A stretch of 64,000 nucleotides of DNA, taken from SFDP01 sp051891855. Lineage in GTDB: Bacteria; Bacillota; Clostridia; Lachnospirales; Lachnospiraceae. Below the pieces are notes generated by a model. The model searched no databases. It saw nothing but the letters and a program-made list of their open reading frames with translations, and was not told where the DNA came from. Both the position numbers and the translations under genes were made by a program. Below, in pieces: positions 8,968 to 17,414 of the stretch; the first letter of the stretch is position 1, and every line of letters begins with the position of its first letter. Location: assembly GCA_051891855.1 (NCBI GenBank), contig JBJFFP010000070.1:21826-85825 (forward strand). Reading direction: 5' to 3'.

Positions 8968-10178
8968 GCCTTACCTTCCCTCTGATATCGATTCACCATA
9001 TCCATAATTTCTTCTTTATACTGTGGGTAAGCTTCCATAGTCCTTCGGATTTCCTGCTGTGCCTCTGTTGCCAATCTCTTATTATATTCCATCTGCACAC
9101 GAAGCTTCTGACGGCGTTCAATCAGACCATGGCGAATTTCTACCATTTCCTTTTTTTCCAAAAGTGCTTCCGGCTGATGCATCCACACCTCAGGATCATG
9201 CAGCTGATAACGATGAAGAACCTTAATCAGCTCCTTACGATGACGATCCAGCTCTCCTCTGTTTTGCCTGTCCTTTATCCGGTCTTCCTTTTCCTTCTGG
9301 TATTTTTCCCACAGGGTTGACAGCTCCTTTGCACTGTTCACCTTGTACTTCATGTAATAATAATCCAGGAGATTGGTATTATTGACATATCGAATATTTA
9401 CCGTGTTTTTTAAAAGAATGATTTTATTAATTCCCTTTTCCGTTTTCACCAGCTGTGTGGAATAATCCAGGTATTTTACATAAAGAATCGTCAGAGCTGT
9501 AGCTCCCCCTCCTATGGTCAATATATAGCCAATCTGTGTATTCATCTCAAAGCCAAACTGAAGCACGGCAAGCATAATCAGGCAGGCAAAGACGGCCATG
9601 AGGCAGATGATTACCATCCCCTTAGTGTTGGCAATATCTCTGATCAGCTCCTGCTTCCGGTAACGATAGGCATGCTTTTCTCCCTCCAGTTTACTCATAT
9701 CCGCCGTAACCAGCTCTCGATATTCCTCTGCTTCCTTCATATCCTGATAGGGCTTTGGCATTTCATCCTCAATATTCTCCATTAACCGAAACTGCCTTTC
9801 CGTAAGGCGGTTCTTCTTTTCCTGATATTCCTTCCTGGCCCCTTCGTAAGTAACGATCTTTTTAGCATTTTCCCTGACAATCTCCATCTCAGATTCAGGC
9901 AGTGCCTCAATTTCCTCCATGTCCTTTAGATAAGCCGTCACCATGTTGTATTCTTCAGACAGGCAGTCCAGCCCCGATGCTGAAGTGCTCATCTGTTCAA
10001 TACAACTATGAATAAACTTTCGGCGTTCTGCTTCATCGCTCATTTTCAGCAGATCCCGATCCTTCATCAAAGTTTCCCAGTCCCAGTTTTCTATGGAGGA
10101 GCCATCCCACTCCAGCTCCAGATCCTCTTCATCCATCCCCCTCTGAAAATGTTCTATAATTCGATTCCACCACTTCAT
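8964..10178 (-). CDS. Coiled-coil membrane protein of unknown function (last gene of the DUF5717/5716 operon)
   Basis: 404 residues; not recognised. The N-terminal half is acidic and helical with long coiled-coil stretches. Two adjacent hydrophobic segments (about residues 187-208 and 213-236) form a membrane hairpin. The C-terminal third is again charged and coiled-coil. There is no signal peptide, and both coiled-coil arms are predicted to face the same side, probably the cytoplasm. The start at 10178 avoids overlap with the preceding gene; GGAGG lies 13 bases upstream, a rather long spacing, and an ATG-type codon at 10235 is the alternative. It may be the membrane anchor of a complex made by the three genes before it; this is inference from gene order. 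Confidence 0.75.
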   Translation of the reverse strand: MKWWNRIIEHFQRGMDEEDLELEWDGSSIENWDWETLMKDRDLLKMSDEAERRKFIHSCIEQMSTSASGLDCLSEEYNMVTAYLKDMEEIEALPESEMEIVRENAKKIVTYEGARKEYQEKKNRLTERQFRLMENIEDEMPKPYQDMKEAEEYRELVTADMSKLEGEKHAYRYRKQELIRDIANTKGMVIICLMAVFACLIMLAVLQFGFEMNTQIGYILTIGGGATALTILYVKYLDYSTQLVKTEKGINKIILLKNTVNIRYVNNTNLLDYYYMKYKVNSAKELSTLWEKYQKEKEDRIKDRQNRGELDRHRKELIKVLHRYQLHDPEVWMHQPEALLEKKEMVEIRHGLIERRQKLRVQMEYNKRLATEAQQEIRRTMEAYPQYKEEIMDMVNRYQREGKA

Positions 10179-10200
10179 CTTCTTCTGTCTTCCTCCGTTT

Positions 10201-11034
10201 TTACCGGGATTGGTAAACTGCTTCCCGATAAGCATCCTTCAAATAGTCTATCCGCTGGATTATTTTTTCCTGCCAGCCTGATAAATCCTTCTTCTTTTCT
10301 TCCCGGATAGCGGCAAGCAGACCTGCCTCATTACTTTCCTCCCAACTCTGCCGTAAACCTTCCAATTCCTCTTCCAGCTGCACAGAATCCTCATAATATT
10401 CCTGATGTTTCCTTAAAAACTCCAGATATTCTTCCTCCGTAACCGACAGTCTTACACTCAGCAGATACTGCTTTAAGCTGTCCTGCTGCCCGGTAAGCTC
10501 ATAGGCTTTCAAAAAATATTCACCGGCTTTTTTCAAATAAAATAACCTTGCAAGACATACTCCGCAGCCGTGGTAAATCTGCCCTCTGAGCTTTTCTTCC
10601 TCCCCCGGCAGCTGTTCCAAAAGCCGTTCATACTCTCTGCCTGCAAGTCCCGGCTGTCCTTTGGCCAGAAGTGCATCTGCCTTTGCCTTTCTCTTCTCAA
10701 AAACGGTCATATTGCTGTTTTCCACAATAGCCAGAAGAATCTCCTTTTTTCTCTCCAGCGAAAAGAAACCTGCATAGTCCAGAAGAATCTCCACAAAAGC
10801 TTTCAGAGAAATCCTTTTCCGAAGCGCCTTTTTTAATTCCTCAGCTAAATCTGCAAGACCACATTCTTTTTCCAGCCATTCCGTCAGTGACGGGGACATA
10901 AAGTCATCCTCCAAAAGGCAGGCATTTTCACCGATAAAAAAACACAGTTCTTCTATGGAATAGATGGTAATTCCCATATATTCCGGCTCAAAACCGTTTT
11001 TTGCATATTCTCCAAGACATAATCTGATACTCAT
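10201..11034 (-). CDS. TPR-like helical protein of unknown function
   Basis: 277 residues, not recognised by family. Residues about 105-200 show the A/G/L spacing of tetratricopeptide-like helix pairs (for example ADALLAKGQPGLAGREYERL, then GCGVCLARLFYLKKAGEYF), suggesting at least two or three TPR units. The C-terminus is a charged helix. No signal peptide or membrane segment. It lies 12 bp after the Hsp70-like gene and 22 bp before the coiled-coil membrane gene, all in one orientation, so it is very probably co-transcribed. AGGGAAGGATAAA precedes the ATG. A scaffold or adaptor role is inferred from the fold only. Confidence 0.75.
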   Translation of the reverse strand: MSIRLCLGEYAKNGFEPEYMGITIYSIEELCFFIGENACLLEDDFMSPSLTEWLEKECGLADLAEELKKALRKRISLKAFVEILLDYAGFFSLERKKEILLAIVENSNMTVFEKRKAKADALLAKGQPGLAGREYERLLEQLPGEEEKLRGQIYHGCGVCLARLFYLKKAGEYFLKAYELTGQQDSLKQYLLSVRLSVTEEEYLEFLRKHQEYYEDSVQLEEELEGLRQSWEESNEAGLLAAIREEKKKDLSGWQEKIIQRIDYLKDAYREAVYQSR

Positions 11035-11045
11035 TTTATCCTTCC

Positions 11046-12338
11046 CTATAATTCAATGGTTTCTTCCCAAATGCGGTTAGTTGAGGGATAGAACTGCCCA
11101 AAACCCAAATCACAGGCCCGTACCTGAAGCTGGGTGGGGGAATTCATCCATGCACTCAGATGAATCCGGCTATATACTTTTTTCATGCCGGCAAGTCCAT
11201 TGAGCTCCATCGTATATTCTCGGATCGTCTTCCCGTTCAAGGGGATAATTCTGAATATCAGCTGATTGCTTCCCTCCAGGATTATGTCCCACTCCTTTTT
11301 GCAGTCATACCAGCTGTTTCCTCCATTTAAAACGGCCAGATATGACTCCTCCCCCTGGCGTAGAAGATTCATTCCCACGTTAGCAAGCAGCTTATCCTCC
11401 CCCAGGTAAACATAGGCCTCTCCCAGCTTATCCGGATCCAGCTTCTGCAACAGCCCCTGACAGGCTCCTTTACTGTAAAGATTATTTCCTCTGAATACCC
11501 GTCGATTCTGACACAGATAGCGCAGACTCTCCTGATAACAGTCCTGATCGAAGCCGTCTCCTATTAAATAAACGGCAGTCACGTTTCTATTCCCAAAATC
11601 CTGTTTACAAAGGGACAAAAAGGCTTCATCCCTGCTCTCGGCGGATACCCTGTCAAAGGTCAAGCTTCTCCATTCGGGATATTCCTTCTTTTCCACCAGA
11701 GTAACTAAGGGTGTGGTATTTCGGTTAACAAACAGCCGGTAGCGGATAAGTCCTGTTTTCTCCAGCTCGTAAAGCATTACCTCCCCCTTCCAGAGGCTCT
11801 GCTCCGTATGGAGATTGTACCAAAAAAAGCTTTCTTCTTTTCCCATAAACAGGATTTCAACTCCGGTCAATCCCAGATACCGGGCCATTTCCCGCAGTGC
11901 CTCAATCTTATGGGCATCCAGACTGTCTACGGTAAACATAATCCCCGCAAGCTGATTGAGGTTTATTTCCATGCTTAGTAGGGAAAGGCTTTTTTTGATA
12001 AAAAGTGCCAGCAGAGCCCTATAGCTGTAGCTTTGTCCGTAAAGCTCAAGACTCTGATTCTGCCATGCCTTTTCCAAAAGCTCCTCCACCAAATCCTGTG
12101 GAGAAATGCCTTCTTTTCCAAGTGTATCCTTTCCCAGCAGCCAGAGGTTATCCTCCCGGCGTAGGTAGAGGCTGAGGGGAAGATCATACTCCTCCTTCCC
12201 GGCAATTGTGGAAAAGGTATAGGGCTGATTATCCCCTATTCTCATAAAGCTAATCTGGGCTGTATCAGGCGTAAGCTCATATCCGATTAAAATCTTTCCA
12301 TTATTCTTTTTTCTAAAGCCGTCTTTTCCAAATAGCAT
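11046..12338 (-). CDS. Divergent Hsp70/actin-fold (ASKHA) protein, DUF5716-type
   Basis: 430 residues. I recall this family as DUF5716 (not searched). The landmarks of an Hsp70 nucleotide-binding domain appear in order. IGYELTPDTAQISF (18-31) sits where IGIDLGTTNSCVAV is expected. GQSYSYRALLALFIKK (101-116) matches the region before the first crossover helix. AGIMFTVDSL (131-140) resembles the AVITVPAYF strand. MARYLGLTGVEILFMGKEES (151-170) matches the IAGLxVLRLINEPTAAA segment. AVYLIGDGF (255-263) resembles the adenosine motif, and LYSKGACQGLL resembles AVALGAAIQA. The GTT and GGGT phosphate loops are not conserved, so ATPase activity is doubtful. No substrate-binding domain of usual DnaK type is evident. 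It lies between DUF5717-type and TPR-like genes in a compact operon. Confidence 0.8.
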   Translation of the reverse strand: MLFGKDGFRKKNNGKILIGYELTPDTAQISFMRIGDNQPYTFSTIAGKEEYDLPLSLYLRREDNLWLLGKDTLGKEGISPQDLVEELLEKAWQNQSLELYGQSYSYRALLALFIKKSLSLLSMEINLNQLAGIMFTVDSLDAHKIEALREMARYLGLTGVEILFMGKEESFFWYNLHTEQSLWKGEVMLYELEKTGLIRYRLFVNRNTTPLVTLVEKKEYPEWRSLTFDRVSAESRDEAFLSLCKQDFGNRNVTAVYLIGDGFDQDCYQESLRYLCQNRRVFRGNNLYSKGACQGLLQKLDPDKLGEAYVYLGEDKLLANVGMNLLRQGEESYLAVLNGGNSWYDCKKEWDIILEGSNQLIFRIIPLNGKTIREYTMELNGLAGMKKVYSRIHLSAWMNSPTQLQVRACDLGFGQFYPSTNRIWEETIEL

Positions 12339-12359
12339 CCTGTTTAATCCTGCTTTTCT

Positions 12360-15300
12360 CTAATTTAGGAAGACTTTTTGCACCAGATACCCCTTTTTCC
12401 AGTATTCCTCCAAAAGTCCTTCTGTCCGGTCAAAATCTTTTTCCTTAAGGCATTTTGCCATACGATTAATCATTCCGTATCGACTGTCAGAATCCTCTTC
12501 ATCCTTTTTTTTCGCCTGCAGTACACCGCTTTTGGTCAGTTCCTCCTGATTTCCCTGTGTACAAGTAATATAATAATTCAGCTCTTCTCCTGAAAAAAGG
12601 ATAAATTCTTTTGTAAAAATTCCTTCTGCCAGCTCATCCATGTTTTCCCGGCAATAAGCAGCACCCTCTTTTACCGCATCTTGATTTTGATAATGCAGGA
12701 TTACTTCTGCACCGGCCTGGTTTTCATAAAATAAAAAGCTCCTATCCTCAAGAATTTCCATTTCCTGACTATTGCAATACTCCAAAAGAAAGGGAAAATG
12801 CCATTCTCTTTTTCTTGCTGCTTCCCAGAGGAAGCAGGAAAGCAGCTCTTTTTCGGCCTGCTCTCTTTTTTCAGGATAGAGGGCAAAATATTTTAAATAT
12901 GCCAGATGGGCAGCTACCTTCAGCCCCTCTTCCCTTTTGTAAGCCCTAGCAATACTTCGGATTAAGTAATCATCCATCTCTTTTTTCCCAAAAAGAAATT
13001 CCTTTGACCTGCGGTTTAAGAAGGCAATCTCCAGGGAAGTCTTTCCTCCTCCGGCTATGTAGGCCTTAAACACCTCTTCATCCTTTTGTACATCAGCTTT
13101 TGAAAAAAGCATCTGGGTAAGAATCCGTTCACTCAGGTGATAGACCTCCACATCAAAATCCCTTGCTGCCTGAAATACCCTCATCATTTCTTTACAGCTT
13201 CCCCGGTATTGCTCTTCCAAAAAGCTTAAAACCGACTGATTATATTTTCCCCGTTGAAAGGCGGATACCATAAGCCAAAGCAGCTTTTGGGATTCCTTAT
13301 CATATTCCTCCAGCATATAGGTGCCGATTCGTACCAATAATTTTGGCTCCAGACTATCCGGCCCGTAATCCAGTGCAAAATCAAATGCCTTTTCATAAAA
13401 TCCTCTGGAAACCAGATAATGAACCAGTTTATTTCTCTCTCTGTCCTCCAGTGCATTCTGCCCATAGTTTTCCAAACGGTTATCCAGCTGGGGCATCTTA
13501 TCTGCTTCATAATAATGATCCAACAGGCGACTTCTTAACAGCTGCCTTTCTCTTGTACAAAGCTGGGGACATTCGGATAAAAAAGAAAAATACCGCTCAT
13601 TTTCGTCATTAACCGGCTGCCATCCTCCCTGCTCTTCGCAAAGATACAGAGCCGCTCCCAGCTCCCGGGGTATTCTGCCCCCTACTTTTTCTGTCAAAGC
13701 AGAAAGGGAAAAGAAGGCCTTCGGATATTCCTCACGGGGAATCAGGAAACGCTGTCCTTCACTGTCCTCTCTGAACAGAAGATAATTTCTTCCCATTAAG
13801 ACCACTTTGGTCATTCCCTGATGAAAATCATAATGGCTTTCTTCCTCCAAATGCCGGTGAATCACAATCAGATGTTCATCTCTGTCGCTTTTTGCCGAAA
13901 AGAACCGGATAAACAGAAGCCTTCCCAATGCAGCTGCATTGTCCTCGGTCAGCATGTCCGGTACCAGAATATGCTCATACAAATAGGCCAGGTCAGCATT
14001 GATTTTTCCGCTGTGCAGCTGCTTTAACAGAAATCGTTCTATTTTCGGTGCGTAGGTAAGATATAGCTCCTCCATAGATTCCCTGTTTTCATAAACATAG
14101 CGGTAAAGATAGGCGGCATTGGGATAGGAAAGACTGCTTTCATAGGAAAAATATAACAATACCATTCTGGGAATGTCCTGTTTTTTCCCACGATCCAAAG
14201 ACATCATATAATATTCGTATAAACGGGTAATTTTCAGACCCTCACAAACTGCCTTTTCATACCAGGGAAAATAGCGTTTCCCCTTTCTGTCTCCTTTAAT
14301 TAAGAGACTGCATAATGACTGCAGCATGGGAAGATTATTTTCCGCAAGACAGACCGATTCCAAGAGGTGAAAAAGTCCTTGTGAATACTCCTTTTCCTTT
14401 AAGGAAAGATACTGGAGAACTCCCTTAACCTCACCGGACAGCATACCGTGCCTTTGTCCAAAATGCAAAATCCTCTGCTCCACCGTTCCCAGCTCCATAA
14501 GAAGAGTAGGCTGGTAGTTTAACAGCATCACTGCCTCTGTATATAATACCGGACTTGTACAGCCCAGATGGAAAATTTCCAGTAAGAATTCCCATTTCTT
14601 CTGGGCACTGCTGCGAAGCTCATGAGATAAATACAGCATCAGCCAGGCAATCTGCCAGCTGCTCCGTTTTCCATAATGCAGCTCCTCCACTTTGTTTTTA
14701 ACAAACAGATGGTATTCCTCGTCCTCCCGAAGCAGCGTTGTCAGATAAAGATAATAGGCATAGGCCGCCGGATCCTTGTCCTCCTGCATAAACTTCTCCA
14801 CCCTGTCCAACAGCCATTTAGCCTCAAGTCGCTTATCCGTACTGATATAAAGGTGGGCCGTAAAAAGCTTATTGACAGGATTTCTCTCATCCATCAGGCG
14901 CATTTTTTCCAATAGATGCTCCGTTTCCTTCCGCCACCGGGAGGTGGCTATCCGTTTTGCCCGAAAATCCACATACAGCTCAGTCAGCTGAATCTTCATC
15001 TGCTTCAGGTTGCGCCGCTTTTCAATGGCAACCTTCATCCTATGATGCTGATTTTGATGAATCTCAAGCTGCACGGCAATACTTCCGTAAGGGTGTTCCA
15101 GAATAATCTGTCCGTAATTTTTTCCCTGATGAAGCCTGTCTGCTAAAAGGTAAACAGGAACCCTGCAACAATTCCCCAAAAAATCTGTTTCCGTCAGATT
15201 TTTCTTTTCCAGCTTAAAAAACCCCCCTTCCTGTTTCAGGCAGAGGTTGGTAAAGCCCCATCCTTCCTTATAAATAACCAGCTCTTCCTTCCTGTTTTCC

Positions 15301-15881
15301 TGGACATTCTGAAAGAGAAGACGTGGCTGCTCTGCCCGATAATTTACCGGTGTTTTTTTACGGATTGCCAGAAGAAACTCCTCTACACACTGCTCCTTTC
15401 CTGTTCCCTTCAGTCCCCGATACAGCTCCCTTTCTTCTCCATGGACAGAGGGCAGAATCCCTGAAAATTCCGGTTTGAAAAACAGCTTGACTGCTTCTTC
15501 CCAGTTGGTTCTGGCAAGATTGGCAAAATGAAACAGATTACGAATTTCTCCCAGAGAAGATTCCAATCTGATTTTTTCTTTAAAAAAAGAATAGGAAATC
15601 TCTTTTTCTCCACAGTTGGTGATGACAGAAAACGTACCTGTCACTCTTTCCCCCGGATGAAGCCTGCTTCCATCAAAGGTAAACTGAACTTCTACCTTAT
15701 CTCCCTGAAATCTGACAGGACTTATCTCCAGTTGAATATCCTGGCAACAGACGAAACCATTGATGGTTTTACCGCTTTTACTTTCTATAGTAAAGCTGCC
15801 TTTTACTGTCTCCTGTTTTACTTCCTCTTTAATTTCTTCGCAGGAAAGCTGCAGACCCTGTACATCCTTTTTTTCCATCAT
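12360..15881 (-). CDS. Giant helical-repeat protein, DUF5717-type, first gene of an undescribed operon
   Basis: 1173 residues. I recall the family as DUF5717. Residues about 15-120 have alternating beta-strand character (LEISPVRFQGDKVEVQFTF, then GERVTGTFSVITNCGEKEIS), an Ig-like or beta-sandwich domain. A conserved block (GEIRNLFHFANLARTNWEEA) joins it to a long alpha-helical solenoid rich in Leu, Tyr and charged residues that runs to the end and resembles TPR/HAT repeats. No signal peptide, membrane segment or catalytic motif is seen. The start at 15881 has AAGGG eight bases upstream and is preferred over a TTG six codons earlier. The gene is 22 bp before the Hsp70-like gene. A scaffolding role is plausible; function unknown. 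Confidence 0.8.
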   Translation of the reverse strand: MMEKKDVQGLQLSCEEIKEEVKQETVKGSFTIESKSGKTINGFVCCQDIQLEISPVRFQGDKVEVQFTFDGSRLHPGERVTGTFSVITNCGEKEISYSFFKEKIRLESSLGEIRNLFHFANLARTNWEEAVKLFFKPEFSGILPSVHGEERELYRGLKGTGKEQCVEEFLLAIRKKTPVNYRAEQPRLLFQNVQENRKEELVIYKEGWGFTNLCLKQEGGFFKLEKKNLTETDFLGNCCRVPVYLLADRLHQGKNYGQIILEHPYGSIAVQLEIHQNQHHRMKVAIEKRRNLKQMKIQLTELYVDFRAKRIATSRWRKETEHLLEKMRLMDERNPVNKLFTAHLYISTDKRLEAKWLLDRVEKFMQEDKDPAAYAYYLYLTTLLREDEEYHLFVKNKVEELHYGKRSSWQIAWLMLYLSHELRSSAQKKWEFLLEIFHLGCTSPVLYTEAVMLLNYQPTLLMELGTVEQRILHFGQRHGMLSGEVKGVLQYLSLKEKEYSQGLFHLLESVCLAENNLPMLQSLCSLLIKGDRKGKRYFPWYEKAVCEGLKITRLYEYYMMSLDRGKKQDIPRMVLLYFSYESSLSYPNAAYLYRYVYENRESMEELYLTYAPKIERFLLKQLHSGKINADLAYLYEHILVPDMLTEDNAAALGRLLFIRFFSAKSDRDEHLIVIHRHLEEESHYDFHQGMTKVVLMGRNYLLFREDSEGQRFLIPREEYPKAFFSLSALTEKVGGRIPRELGAALYLCEEQGGWQPVNDENERYFSFLSECPQLCTRERQLLRSRLLDHYYEADKMPQLDNRLENYGQNALEDRERNKLVHYLVSRGFYEKAFDFALDYGPDSLEPKLLVRIGTYMLEEYDKESQKLLWLMVSAFQRGKYNQSVLSFLEEQYRGSCKEMMRVFQAARDFDVEVYHLSERILTQMLFSKADVQKDEEVFKAYIAGGGKTSLEIAFLNRRSKEFLFGKKEMDDYLIRSIARAYKREEGLKVAAHLAYLKYFALYPEKREQAEKELLSCFLWEAARKREWHFPFLLEYCNSQEMEILEDRSFLFYENQAGAEVILHYQNQDAVKEGAAYCRENMDELAEGIFTKEFILFSGEELNYYITCTQGNQEELTKSGVLQAKKKDEEDSDSRYGMINRMAKCLKEKDFDRTEGLLEEYWKKGYLVQKVFLN

Positions 15882-15914
15882 TGTCTCAACCCTTCTCAAG
15901 GCATAGTTTTCGTT

Positions 15915-15944
15915 ATTATAGCATTAAATCCACTTCTTTGGCAA
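15915..15944 (-). promoter_or_regulatory. Promoter of the DUF5717/5716 operon
   Basis: On the minus strand TTGCCA, an 18-bp spacer and an extended -10 element TGC-TATAAT, about 34 bp before the chosen ATG. This is a housekeeping sigma-A type promoter. Confidence 0.7.
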
Positions 15945-16019
15945 CTTACGCCGCCCTATAAGGGGAAATCTTTTTCATCGCGTGCATATCCTGAAAGTAA
16001 ATCCACTGGAGGAAAAAAT

Positions 16020-17261
16020 ATGCCAGCTTCTTATGAAGGAAATTTACAGGTTAACGTTACCGCGGAAGACTATTCCCGCCCCATCGAAAATGCAACTATT
16101 ACCATATCCGATACCGGAAATCCGGAGGTGATTGTGGATCAGCTCACCACAGACTCCTCCGGACAGACTCCTGTTTTTCCCCTTCCTGCCCCCAATCCGG
16201 AATACAGCCTAGAACCGGAACAGCTGCAGCAGCCCTACTCCGAATATAACTGTCTGGTTCAGGCCCCCGGTTATGAGAGTAAACTGGTTTCAGCCATGCA
16301 GATTCTGGCCGGTATCAACTCTCTGCAGTCTATCCGACTACGTCCCATTACCATCGGTCAGGCTCCTTCGGCCACCGTTATTCCTGCACATACTCTTTAC
16401 GGGGATTACCCACCTAAAATACCGGAGCCTGAAGTAAAACCTATGGCTGAAAGCGGAGAAATTATTTTAAGCCGTATCGTTATACCGGAATACATTGTTG
16501 TACATGACGGTGTTCCCTCTGATCCCACCGCTGCCAACTATTATGTAAAATACAAGGATTATATTAAAAATGTTGCCAGCTCGGAAATCTATGCCACCTG
16601 GCCGGAAAGTACCCTTTATGCCAATATCCTGGTGATTATGTCCTTTACCATGAACCGGGTATATACGGAATACTACAGAGGTCGGGGCTATGATTTTACT
16701 ATCACCTCCAGCACTGCCTATGATCAGAAGTGGATGCCCAATCGAAATATTTATGAAAATATTGACTATTTGGTAGACAGTATATTTAATAATTTCCTGT
16801 CCCGTCCCGGTATCCGCCAGCCCATTCTCACCGGTTATTGTGACGGTAATCGTGTCTCCTGCAACGGCTTAAGCCAGTGGGGTTCAAAATCCCTGGGAGA
16901 TGCGGGTTATAGTGCCATTGATATTATTCATTATTATTATGGTAGTGATATGTACATTAATGAAGCGGAAACCATCAGTGGGGTTCCCGCCTCCTGGCCC
17001 GGCTCGCCTCTTACCATCGGCTCCTCCGGTCCAAAGGTGGAGCAGGTACAGGAGCATCTTAACCGTATTGCCCGTAACTATCCTGCCATTCCCATGATTA
17101 CTGTGGATGGTGTTTATGGTCCTGCCACGGCTGAGGCAGTAAAAGCTTTCCAGAAAATCTTTAATCTTCCTCAAAGCGGTGTGGTGGATTTTCCCACCTG
17201 GTATGATATCTCCGACATTTATGTTGGTGTCACCCGAATTGCTGAGCCAGGAGCCTATTAA
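16020..17261 (+). CDS. SleC-like spore cortex-lytic protein (SpoIID-like and peptidoglycan-binding domains)
   Basis: 413 residues. Residues about 1-110 form a beta-rich domain starting GNLQVNVTAEDYSRPIENA, like the prosequence of clostridial SleC. The middle contains a SpoIID/LytB-like segment ending in GLSQWGSKSLGDAGYSAIDI (about residues 282-301) followed by IHYYYG. Residues about 340-400 are a peptidoglycan_binding_1 domain (GSSGPKVEQVQEHLNRI, then VDGVYGPATAEAVKAFQ). Length and domain order match SleC, the lytic transglycosylase activated by Csp proteases at germination. There is no Sec signal peptide, as for proteins packed inside the forespore. The ATG at 16020 has GGAGG seven bases upstream; the frame is open upstream but lacks a ribosome site. 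It is divergent from the DUF5717 operon. Confidence 0.75.
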   Translation: MPASYEGNLQVNVTAEDYSRPIENATITISDTGNPEVIVDQLTTDSSGQTPVFPLPAPNPEYSLEPEQLQQPYSEYNCLVQAPGYESKLVSAMQILAGINSLQSIRLRPITIGQAPSATVIPAHTLYGDYPPKIPEPEVKPMAESGEIILSRIVIPEYIVVHDGVPSDPTAANYYVKYKDYIKNVASSEIYATWPESTLYANILVIMSFTMNRVYTEYYRGRGYDFTITSSTAYDQKWMPNRNIYENIDYLVDSIFNNFLSRPGIRQPILTGYCDGNRVSCNGLSQWGSKSLGDAGYSAIDIIHYYYGSDMYINEAETISGVPASWPGSPLTIGSSGPKVEQVQEHLNRIARNYPAIPMITVDGVYGPATAEAVKAFQKIFNLPQSGVVDFPTWYDISDIYVGVTRIAEPGAY

Positions 17262-17311
17262 CTCCTCGTATTTCTTAATTTCACGTTCCAAGATGTGCAA
17301 GAGCAGTTGGA

Positions 17312-17349
17312 AAAAGGAGACAATTCAGTATACCGAACTGTCTCCTTTT
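17312..17349. terminator. Terminator between the sleC-like gene and htpG
   Basis: AAAAGGAGACA pairs with TGTCTCCTTTT through an 11-bp stem extended by TTC/GAA. T-rich on one side and A-rich on the other, so it can stop the convergent transcripts from either direction. Confidence 0.85.
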
Positions 17350-17414
17350 AGACTGTCAGGGCTGAAAAATCAGTATTATTCGAGAGCCCCGGCCGCTTAC
17401 TAAAGCTTTATTCT

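Noticed and set aside
15961..16005. Possible SigG/SigK promoter for the sleC-like gene (CATATCCTG)
   Set aside because: Only a loose match to the -10 consensus and no matching -35; not strong enough to list.
15528..16019. Upstream extension of the sleC-like reading frame
   Set aside because: The extension runs antisense into the DUF5717 gene and has no ribosome site; GGAGG at 16008 supports the internal ATG.
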